DNA of 64,000 nucleotides. Source: Mytilus californianus (taxonomy: Eukaryota; Mollusca; Bivalvia; Mytilida; Mytilidae). The position numbers and the translations under genes were made by a program. This document shows positions 1 through 11,500 of this stretch, one piece after another; positions within the stretch are counted from its first letter, which is position 1, and every line of letters starts with the position of its first letter. The stretch covers positions 87,479,143 through 87,543,142 of the forward strand of contig NW_026262679.1 in assembly GCF_021869535.1 (NCBI RefSeq). The letters are read 5' to 3'. The notes under the pieces are model-generated. The model had not been told where the DNA came from, ran no database searches, and saw only the letters and a list, made by a program, of their open reading frames with translations.

Positions 1-1787
1 AAAAAATTTTTTTTTTTTAAAGGAGTATGCCCTTTTTTGGCCCCAAAATCGCTCAAACTGCAAGTGATTTTTTTTCTAAAGGAGTATACCCTTTTTTGGC
101 ACCAAAATATAGCATTTCAAAAATTTGTTAAAAATGTAAACGTTTAGCTATTTATTGGATAGATGAATACTTTTGTTACATAAATATGGGCTTGTTTTTG
201 ACATTACACTGCACATGCATCAGGTACTAGCATCACTAATTCAAGCAAAATTACTGAAATCTTCACAATTTTAGCATTTGTTCTAATTTTAGACGGTTTT
301 TGTCTAAAATGGAAGTGGTCGCACTTGTGTTCAGTCTTAATATTTAAATATATGTTGTATTTGATGATGATACATAACATATATAAAGGTTGAGACTGAA
401 CATGTATGCGGCCACTTCCAATTTAGACAAAAAAACAATCTGAAAAGGGACGTTTTGTGGCATATTTGATAGATTTTTCATATTTAAGCTTGAATTTAGG
501 CGTCTTTATTGACCAAATTAGTTCAAGTCTTTTTCATAAACTAATTGAATCGAATGAAGAAGACACTTTTAAAAAGTGTTTAAAAAATGTCAAAAATTTT
601 TCATCAGATGTACTTCAAATTTAAGGCCAAAATAAGCCCTTAACAGACCTTCTTCTTTCCTGAATTAAAACAGAATCTGTAAAATTAAAGCTTCTAAAAT
701 ATTTCCTGATTATCTGAAATCTCTAGTCAAAATCAGGGATTTTACAAATTCACTAATGAATTCTGTGATCATACAAAACTCCTGAGATTTCAGGTATTTT
801 ACAAAATCACTTATTGTACAAATTAATTGTAACATAAATCTGAGGATTTCTTCATACAGCTTATACATGGAATAATTGTATAGTGCAAAAAATATAGATA
901 TAAAAATCGTAGAAAACTAAATAGAATTATTCAATATAATAGTTAAATTTTTTTTATTTATAAGTATTTGTTAAACGGAATATATATTTCTAGCTAAAAA
1001 CTTTATATAATCTTTAATTTTAAAAAAACCCTCTTTTTTCCAGAATTTTGAATAATAAATAATGAATAAATAAAATAAATAAACATAACATTTTACACAA
1101 ATAGTAACAATAGAGTGTACTCACGATAAAACATTTAGTATTAGAACAATAAACACTCCAAGAACTAATTTAATCATGTCTGTATTGCAGAAAAATTAAG
1201 TTTAGAATGCCATAACTATTTCTTATTCTTCTTTATCAAGTTATTTGTAAAGGTTTTACTTAACCTTGGTTGGTTCACACTTAGTATTCATATATTTATT
1301 CATATTCATTTACAAGGCATTAAGCAATTTATAATAAAACAAGGATTGGTTAAATTAAGTAGAAAATAACAATTGTTTATGAAGCAAAAAATCCATTGAT
1401 GACATGGTGTGCAGTTTTTATAGAATTTATGTACATATGTTCAGTTTTATTTGTGATGGAACAGCTTGGATTTCATTAAACTGTAGTTATAGTAAACAGA
1501 TTAGTATTAAATAAGGTTCAATGACTTCAGGTAACTTATATAATATTGTCTGGGTCTATCTTTAGGACAGGAAGAAAGAATCTTGTAAACAATGATGTTG
1601 TCTTTCTTCATTTACATTTGTTATTTTTTTATTGTTTTAATTTTTAAAGGGGAGGGCAGGTATCCTACAGATGCTATATTACTTAAACCAAATTTTGTTC
1701 CCCAGTAATTGAAAAGTTTTATAAATCCATCAGCATCCTTGTGATGTTTACAACAATGTTGGAATGTTTTTTGTAAGTATTTTCACA
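1..1787. other. AT-rich non-coding sequence
   Basis: Apart from the inverted repeat at 291-441 and a two-fold AAAGGAGTAT(G/A)CCCTTTTTTGG repeat at 20-105, I see no gene. It is possibly intronic to the vinculin-like gene. Confidence 0.5.
291..441. repeat. Inverted repeat, about 50-bp imperfect arms
   Basis: GTCTAAAATGGAAGTGGTCG (left arm) pairs with CGGCCACTTCCAATTTAGAC (right arm) with extension through TGTTCAGTCT. The loop is about 46 bases. MITE-like foldback. Confidence 0.85.
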
Positions 1788-2082
1788 TTTTTATGCCCCA
1801 CCTAGGGGCATTATGTTTTTCGGACTGTGCGTCCGTTTGTCCCTTCGTCTGTCCGTCCATCCGTCTGTCTGTCCCGCTTTAGGTTAAAGTTTCTGGTCAA
1901 GGTAGTTTTTGATGAAGTTGAAGTCCAATCAACTTGAAACTTAGTACACATGTTCCCTATGATATGATCTTTCTAATTTTTATGCCAAATTAGAGTTTTT
2001 ACCCCAATTTCACGTTCCACTGAACATAGAAAATGATAGTGCGAGTGGGTCATCAGTGTACTATGGACACATTCTTGTTTTT
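1788..2082. mobile_element. Modular repeat family D, hairpin-ended
   Basis: Starts TTTTTATGCCCCACCTAGGGGCAT, a short hairpin, followed by a GTCCGT/CTGTCCGTCC-rich stretch and a conserved body ending near CACATTCTTGTTTTT. I recognise this as a very abundant mollusc dispersed repeat. No coding content. Confidence 0.7.
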
Positions 2083-2714
2083 GCTGATACAACATTTTAT
2101 TTCTGTAGGTCTTTTAGAAAGATTGTGATGGAATTCAAACATTTTTGGGGTCAGATTGTTGCTTATTTAAACTTTTATCAAAGACTAAAGGTACCATAGA
2201 ATTACTGTGTTTATCTAATATGTCATGCTTATCACATTATCCATTGATATCACAGTGAATAGTTTTTGGGAAGCTAGATTTCTATTACCTTTTTAAAGGT
2301 TTCTTTAGGTTAGAGTTTGATTTGGGACTTGTAAAACTTGTTGTCTTGTGAAACTTCATCCATCTTATTAGAAGTACACCATAGATAACTTTGGCTTTTA
2401 AAGGGTTACTGAGCTTACATGGGCAGATCCAGGATTTTTGAAAGAGGGCATAATTCCTGAAATTATATATATATAACCCAGCAGAGCGAAAACATTTTGG
2501 ATGATTTTATGCCCCAAAAAATTATTTTTTTCGTCCAAAGTCTCCTCGCCTGAATCCACCACTGCCTTATGAAAACATACCTTTGGTAAACCCTTAAAAA
2601 TAGATTTCCCTTGTACCAGAAAATGATAAAATGTTGGAGAAATATCCTTGAAGTGGAATAGTTTTGTTAAAATTATTAATTCAATAAATTTTTTCAATAG
2701 GAACCTAAAATCAA

Positions 2715-3005
2715 GATAAGTACAATTCCACTACAGCCTTCAACAATGAGCTAAACCCATACCCAATAATAACATATATAACTTCTCAGGATAGCAAAAT
2801 ATGAAATAAAACAACAGAAAAAATAAACGAACTGATTCATGCTTAAAACATTAAAAGAAAATCAAATACGACAGACAGCAACCAAACCAATGACAGCTTC
2901 TAGACTACATGCTTCTGTTTTGGGACCGGCACATAAAGAATGTGGTAGGGATTAAAAACATTTGTGCCCACACAACTCTCCCCTATCCTGTAAAGTCTAT
3001 CCTAG
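2715..3005. repeat. Probable dispersed mussel repeat
   Basis: AACAATGAGCTAAACCCATACC, CGACAGACAGCAACCAAACC and TGGGACCGGCACATAAAGAA recall the long arm of mussel repeat G. Recognised from memory only; no second full copy is in the window. Confidence 0.45.
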
Positions 3006-5425
3006 AACTTAACAGAAAAAGTTTTCCTTTTTTAAATCTTTTCCTTCACTACTTATATTGAATGGGAAATATACTTAACAAAAATTAAAAATACATCAGA
3101 TGTTTTTATATTTTCATACTCACTTAAAAACAGTTGATCCTCGCATTAAGTAAATTTGTAATACAATTTTTATATAACATTATACATCAAGTATGTGCTT
3201 GCACTCAGTTGCACCTCTTTCAATATGCATTTAGGGATAAAATCATAACAGTCAAGTATGCACTTTCATATCACATTGTTTAATCATAAATCAAAATGTT
3301 TTAAAAAGAAGAATTTAATGTTGTGCCAGCTAGCCAACTGGAGGTAAGTACAAACAAATCCTTGTGGTGACCATCAATAATTCAAGATGGCTGTTTTAAC
3401 CATAATAGAAACTTGTGTCTTGAATTGACAGAGGCTATAGGAAATTGGAATATAAAAATAAATAATCTTGCCCAAGACAGTATTAAACTGAATATTCTGC
3501 AACTCAAAATACCGGTTTAGGAAAAAGTTGTGTACTACAGTGATAATAATATTTAGCACAGCAAAGCCGTTGAAAAAAAATTAACATGGGTAACAGATGG
3601 AATTTGATATTCAATCTCCCAAAAATCAAATGGTTTCCCCCTTACTTTATTCAAATTAAGCCTAAACTACAAAATTAATTGATTTACTACAAAAATGACA
3701 AAACAAATTTAATTTTTCGTTTTGTCATTTTTGTAGTAAATCAATTAATTGTATGACTAAAATTTTGGTTTCTGTGACTTCTATAGACTATGTCTACCTA
3801 TTTTGATTTTTTATTCAAAATGATTGATTCTTTCTTTTTTCAATTATTTTACATGTACAGTTTCTGCTTTTTTTCTCAAAAGATGAATACTTAGTCATTT
3901 GCATTTTTTGAGTTAAATCGATTAATTGACTATAAAAATTGGATTGTCTTTTAAAACATTTTTAAAAAAAAAAGCCAAAAGACAACTCATACGGAATAAA
4001 CTGCTTCTGCACATCTCAATGAGTGTTAATACTCAGGTATTTCATAAGGATCCTCCCATAATCTCTTATTTACAGGGTGAGTGACAAGTTCACACCTGGT
4101 GTCATATATAATCTTGCATTAATTCTGATTACTTCTAGGAAAAAGTAAATAATCAGATTAAAGCTACAAAGGAAGAAAGCATCTTTGTTTGTATTTTATA
4201 GTAATTTTATGATTTTTATTTGTGACTTAAGATGTAATTACTTGGGAACAGATTTTTCACATCAGGGTTGAATAAAAAATTTGGCCTTTGTTTAACCTTT
4301 TCATAGAAAAATAACATTTCAGGCATAGTTGGAATGACTTAAACTGTATGACCACGTCAGTGCTTTAAAAAGACAATTTCACAAAAAAATTTCAGGCAGA
4401 TGGTATTGGATTCAAATTAACCCTAAAATTGAATGATCCAATTTTTTTTCTAGTTTTGAGATCTAAATACCAGTAGTTCATTTCCTTTATACTATAAACC
4501 CAAATATATTAGTATTATATTCTGCTGCTCTACAATGGCTACCTCATGAGTGGGAGAGTTGATGACAGGGAGGAACTAGTTTATTCTGGTTAACTTTTTA
4601 CATGTTATACAGGCATAAAATGACAGTTAATACAGTAGAAGGAAAAAACACTTAGTAATAAATTGACCATTTGACTTATATATACAGACAAATAAGGGCA
4701 TATATACTCTATGGCAAGCAATTATTTGGTTTGTCCTTTGGAATGGTTACTGCTTAAAGCAAATATCCAGTTTGAAATTAGATAATTTTCCCTAAAATCT
4801 GGCAAAACTCCACATTATCAATCACTTTTATGATGTCACTTGTATTTAAGACTATATATATAAAACTTTAATGTACCATTGCTTAAAAGCATATTTCAGA
4901 ACGGTAATGTCCAATATTTCTATATTAATTTATTTTTTATTATTACAGGACCGAATAAACTCTTTGACTTCTTCTTCCCTTTCATATTAGTCATTTTAGA
5001 AATGGATTGCCAATTTAAAAAGGTGTTATTTTGATTAAAAGTAAAATTTTCAAATCATGAGTTGATATTCAAAAGTATGATGGTTTTGGCTTTGTTTATC
5101 TTGTCTGGACTAACAAACTATTCAAAATTAACTTCAACGTTGTAAGATTCTCAAAATTGAATGAAATTTTGAACATCTTTAGACACATTCAGTAGCTGAA
5201 AGTTTAATAATGTTGCACTGTAATGCAGTAACCAAAAGACTTTTGGATTATGTAGGTATGACTTCATTTCTTGTGCACTGTAATCTATGATACTCCTTAA
5301 TATTTCATGCTAGGTAAATGTGCTTAAATAAAAGCTTATATCATTTGATGAATAGTCTGTCACAACCATATTTCTGTTTCGTGGTCAACTATACTAAAAT
5401 TAAATAATTTTATTTTTTTTTGCAG
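3006..5425. other. AT-rich sequence upstream of the first visible vinculin-like exon
   Basis: Probably intron. I looked for the preceding tail exon (the GNDII...MALLM helix of vinculin relatives) and did not find it. The hairpin at 3673 is the only clear structure. Confidence 0.5.
3673..3750. repeat. Perfect 32-bp hairpin
   Basis: 3673-3704 and 3719-3750 are exact reverse complements (ATTTACTACAAAAATGACAA in the left arm) around a 14-base loop. No copy of it is obvious elsewhere in the window. Confidence 0.95.
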
Positions 5426-5526
5426 ACACATGAAGAACTAGTAAAAACAGCAAGATCTGTAGCAGAGAATGGCAGAAAGATGATGAAGTTTGCAGAAATC
5501 CTCTCACAGCACTGTGTTGACAAAAG
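5426..5526 (+). CDS. Vinculin-like gene, tail exon a
   Basis: Opens after a T-rich acceptor ending TTTTGCAG and closes at AAAAG/GTTTGT, leaving two bases of a split Arg codon. It encodes an amphipathic helix (THEELVKTARSVAENG) followed by the CVDKR signature, matching the vinculin tail helix that ends in CTDKR. Confidence 0.8.
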
Positions 5527-8500
5527 GTTTGTTTTGTACAGATCACAGTTAAAATTAGGTGAAAATTTCCAGAATCTTGTTAGGATATTATACATTTTAA
5601 GAAATGTTACGGTGTATAATATTTTTCTTTTCTCTTTTTCCTTAATTTTTATCACCCTCTCCTTCCAATTTTTTTTCTCACAAAGCAAATGCGACCAAAC
5701 TAGGCATAAATGTTCATTTTTAGATAAAAGTTAAATATTGTGATTAGTAACATGATTTTTATGGTAGATCTTTGATAGTCTAGTCTCAATTTTCACAATT
5801 TTGTTTAACTCTATAAGATTAAGAGGATCCAGATTAATTCCCTTTTGTTCATTTTTCTAAGACAGTTCTGCTTTCAAATAATGAGTTTTTGATTCATATT
5901 TTTCCACATCATACAACCCTTTTGGAGTGACTAAAATATTTACTGATAATTTATTTTCTTGGCAACCAATTTTTGTAGATAGAGGAAAATGTGCAGTTTT
6001 CTTGAAAATTTGATTTTGTGGTTTTGCCAAAGTCTGCATATAGAAAATTAACTTAAAATCTTTTATAGTTATTATCACTTTGTTAAACGGTGGCAGATTA
6101 TGGTGTCAGTTTTCAAATAGTGAGACAGTTGAATAGAATGCCTCCATAAAGCTGCATGTGTTTTTTCAGTAAAAGTCAGTTGACTTGATGTATTTGGAAA
6201 AAACAACCAACTTTTAAAATACTCTTTTATTAATTTATTCTAGGTTTGCTAGGGATTTGATTTTTTATGCCAACCAAATACCAACAGTCAGTACACAGCT
6301 GAGTATCATAGCCAATGTCCATCAAGGTTCATCAGGAGATGGTGATGTATGTATATATTGAAGAAGGGTTGTTTGTTATGGATTTTAAGAGACAGGATTG
6401 CAAAATTTTTAGCTTTCTTTCAGATGATTTCTTGTAAAAAATCAAGTATTCATTGCTATTTTTTTAATGTTTTGGCTTTGATAAAATTTTGGTACAAAAC
6501 TTGATTCTGTGGATTGGTTGAGTGGAAAAAAACACAAATTCAATTGCGACATTAAAGATTGAAATTAAAGTGATAGCTTAATAGGGTTTGTAATTCAGAT
6601 ATGTTTGAATAATCATTAAGTGTGAAAATGAGTGTCTAAATTTAGAATATTTGACCTGTTTACTCTATGCTACTGGAATTTAGTATACATATATACTAAT
6701 GGTGATTTAAGGCTTGTTGTATGGTACAAGTAGTGCTCCCAGTTTATTACCTTGTTGTAACATCTGGAGTTTAAATTTTTAACTGTATGCTGTTGTGTTG
6801 CTGTCAAACTTTTTTTATCATATTTCATTCAAAAGCAGCTTGAAATATATGTTGATAATTGAACTTAATGTTATAGTAATAAAAAAACTAATATCATAAA
6901 ATTTTATAGATTCCATCAGATGAGGAAGTGATTATTGTGTACAAGCAAAAGGTAGAAATGTGTGAAAATCTTCTTGTTTTTAAGGATTTTTTCTATTTTT
7001 GTGCAAGTCTAAATTTGCTTTAGATATCCTATTCAAATCTAAAGTTTTAGAATGTAAGTGGACAAAGCCAGAAAGTTTTGAATAAATGCTTTTGTCCTTT
7101 ATTAGATGTGAGTTTTGCGACAGAGTTTAGAATTACAGTGCTAGATTATTACTGTCTATTTGATCACATTTTGAGATTTGCTGTATCACTGTTTGCAGTG
7201 CTTTTGTGCACCTATTTAGTATTTCTATATATAAAATGTAGATACACATTATGATTAACACTCTAATACCAATTAAATGTGCAGGTAAAATACAAACAGT
7301 ACCCTAATGTTAACCTATAGATGTTTTTTTAGGGTATTTTGTGTAAATGTGATCCTGTCTCATTGACATTTAAGCTATGTCTTTTTTCATTTTTTTCAAG
7401 CTTATCTTGAGATTTCTAGTCCTGATTAATTGATTCATTCTCTCCTTCATGCAATATGGATTTTTGAAAGAAAGTACATAGACATAATAAGCATACAATG
7501 GGATTGGAAATAGTTCAACATCAAAACCAGATTCTAGAATTAATGATTGATATGATCATATTTTGAATAAGTGTTTATAATAGACATGATCCACTTTTGA
7601 ATAAGTGCTAATGATTGACATGATTCACTTTTGAATATATGCTAATGATATACATGATCCGGTTTTGAATAAGTGTTAATGAAAGACATTGTCCACTTTT
7701 GAATAAATGTTAATGAAAAACATAATTCACTTTTAAATAAGTGTTAATGATAGACATGATTCACATTTTAATAAGTGTTAATGATAGATATGATCCAATT
7801 TTAGATAAATGTTAATGATAGACATAATCCACTTTTGAATAAGTGTTAATGATAGACATGATATTTTCTGTATAAGTGTTAATGATAGACATGATCCACT
7901 TTTGAATATATGCTAGTGATATATATGATCCGGTTTTGAATAAGTGTTAATGAAAGACATTGTCCACTTTTGAATAAATGTAAATAAAAAACATGATTCA
8001 CTTTTGAATAAGTGTTAATGATAGACATGATCCACTTTTGAATAATTGTTAATGATTAACATGATGTTTTCTGTATAAGTGTTAATAATAGACATGATCC
8101 ACTTTTGAAAATATGCTAGTGATATACATGATCCGGTTTTGAATAAGTGTTAATGATAGACATTGTCCAGTTTTGAATAATTGTCAATGAAAAACATGAT
8201 TCACTTTTGAATAAGTGTTAATGATTGACATGATCCACCTTTGAATAAGTGCTAATAATAGACATGATCCACTTTTGAATAAGTGTAAAAAAAATAGACA
8301 TGATGTTTTTTTTGTATAAGTGCTAATGATAGACATGATACCACTTTTGAATATATGCTAATGATATACATGATCCAGTTTTGAATAAGTGTTAATGATA
8401 GACATAATCCACTTTTGAATAAGTGTTAAAAATAGACATGATGCACTTTTGAATATATGCTAATGATATACATGATCCGGTTTTGAATAAGTGTTAATGA

Positions 8501-11500
8501 TAGACATGATCCACTTTTGAATAATTGTTAATAATAGACATGATGCACTTTTGAATATATGCTAATGATATACATGATCCGGTTTTGAATAAGTGTTAAT
8601 GATAGACATGATCCACTTTTGAATATATTCTTATGATAGACATGATCCACTTTTGAATATATGCTAATGATATACATAATCCACTTTTGAATAACTGCTA
8701 ATAATAGACATGATCCACATTTGAATAAGTGTTAATAATAGACATGATGTTTTTTGTATAAGTGCTAATGATAGACATGATTCACTTTTGAATATGTGCT
8801 AATGATAGACATGATCCACCTTTGAATAAATGTTAATGATAGACATGATTCACTTTTGAATAAGAGTTAATGATAAGCAGGATGCTTTTTGAATACATGC
8901 TAATGATAGACATGATCCACTTTTGAATAAGTGTTAATTGATAGACATGATTTGCATTTAAATAAGTGTTAATGATAGATATGATCCAATTTTAGATAAA
9001 TGTTAATGATTGACATAATCCACTTTTGAATAAGTGTTTATGATTGACATGAACCCCTTTTGAATAATACACATGATCCACTTTTGAATAAGTGTTAATG
9101 ATAGACATGATGTTTTCTGTATTAGTGTTAATGATAGACATGATCCACTTTTGAAAATATGCTAATGATATACATGATCCGGTTTTGAATAAGTGTTAAT
9201 GAAAGACATTGTCCACTTTTGAATAAATGTTAATGAAAAACATAATTCACTTTTAAATAAGTGTTAATGATAGACATGATTCACATTTTAATAAGTGTTA
9301 ATGATAGATATGATCCAATTTTAGATAAATGTTAATGATAGACATAATCCACTTTTGAATAAGTGTTAATGATAGACATGATGTTTTCTGTATAAGTGTT
9401 AATGATAGACATGATCCACTTTTGAATATATGCTAGTGATATACATGATCCGGTTTTGAATAAGTGTTAATGATAGACATTGTCCAGTTTTGAATTATTG
9501 TTAATGAAAAACATGATTCACTTTTGAATAAGTGTTAATGATTGACATGATCCACCTTTGAATAAGTGCTAATAATAGACATGATCCACTTTTGAATAAG
9601 TGTAAAAAATATAGACATGATGTTTTTTGTATAAGTGCTAATGATAGACATGATACCAGTTCTGAATATATGCTAATGATATACATGATCCAGTTTTGAA
9701 TAAGTGTTAATGATAGACATAATCCATTTTTTAATAAGTGTTAAAAATAGACATGATGCACTTTTGAATATATGCTAATGATATACATGATCCTGTTTTG
9801 AATAAGTGTTAATGATAGACATGATCCACTTTTGAATAATTGTTAATAATAGACATGATGCACTTTTGAATATATGCTAATGATATACATGATCCGGTTT
9901 TGATTAAGTGTTAATGATAGACATGATCCACTTTTGAATATATTCTAATGATAGACATGATCCACTTTTGAATATATGCTAATGATAGACATGATCCACT
10001 TTTGAATAAGTGTTAATGATACACATGATCCACTTTTGAATAACTGCTAATAATAGACATGATCCACTTTTGAATAAGTGTTAATAATAGACATTATGTT
10101 TTTTGTATAAGTGCTAATGATAGACATGATGCACTTTTGAATATATGATAATGAAATACATGATCTAGTTTTGAATAAGTGTTATTGATAGACATGATCC
10201 ACTTTTGAATAAGTGTTAATAATAGACATGATGCACTTTTGAATATATGCTAATGATATACATGATCCGGTTTTGAATAAGTGTTAATGATTGACATGAT
10301 CCACTTTTGAATATATGCTTATGATAGACATGATCCACTTTTGAATAAGTGCTAATGATAGACATGCTAGTGCGTTAATATCCATACATCTATATATCAT
10401 ACAAGCAGATACCTTTCAGAATTTTTTCATTAACTAGAAATTTTACTTTTTACAAATGTTAGGTACTTCTAATTAGGTATGTACACCGAGAATTTTGGTT
10501 TATAGATATTGCTATTGAGCATGCTGGTAAAAAAGCAAATATACATATTAGTTGCAAGCATAGTTTTGGTTTCATGCTTTCAAGTTGTGATTCATTGTCT
10601 GAATTTATGTCATTGTTAAAGTGTGAAAGGAGTTGGTTCACTAACTCATAATTTTGGCCCTAAAAATCAGAATTTTTTAAACTGCAATAATGTTGTGAAA
10701 GTTTGATATATATTTGGGATGGTGTTGCATTTAAGCTGAATATTCATTTTAAAAAATGTTAGGTTTGACTCCTTTCCATCATTGAATTTGAAGAAATTAC
10801 ATTTGTTGCTTTAGAAGTTGATCAAATCTCACAAATATGCAAATAATGTTATGGTATCTATCTACCATTTCAGAGCACTTGATTTCAACCCAGGCTTTAG
10901 TAACATTCATATTGCTTATCATGTGGACTTTTATATGTTTTTTCATTATGTATTCTTGTGTTTGCCCAATTTTGGAGCCTCAGAGGACGAGTGGTTTAAG
11001 AAGTCAAACTTCTGTATCACTAGCCTGTCAAAACTGAGGTGGTGAGTTGAGTTCGAATCCTGCATGTGCCAGGTGCACTAGACTCCAATCTTAATTGACT
11101 AGGATTGTTAGTTTTCCTACTGAAGGTCGTTGGTTCTCTCAAGGCACTCCGGCTTCCCCCACCAATAAAAACTGACAGCCACGAAATTAGCACAATAGTG
11201 CTAAAAGGGGTATTAAACACCAATCAATCAATCAATTTTCCCAATTTTAAGCTGCATCAAAATGCTTTAAAACAGAAAGACACATATTTTTGTTTAAGCA
11301 GTTTTATTTCTCAAAACATTGGTCTCATCCTTTAATAAAAGTTGTTTTTAAAGAATACAAATTACCAACAGACATTATTACGTCTAAACACATTTTTTTA
11401 GTATGTATAATGCGAACTAATTCAATCCTTAGATGTTCAATGTTCTTACAGTTTTTATAGGAGTAAAACTGTAACTTATGTTTTATGTTATGGACAAGTT

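Noticed and set aside
3313-3343. Possible small 5' exon ending at GAG/GTAAGT
   Set aside because: The donor is good, but no acceptor or family-like peptide precedes it, and the preceding tail exon of the vinculin family should encode a GNDII-type helix.
9501-9686. Minus-strand open frame of 61 codons
   Set aside because: It is a translation of the 34-bp tandem array and shows the same peptide unit repeated.
7539-10366. CRISPR-like array
   Set aside because: Units are contiguous 34-bp repeats without unique spacers, in a eukaryotic intron.
11020-11223. Open frames across the SINE
   Set aside because: Explained by the non-coding SINE between exact 9-bp target duplications.
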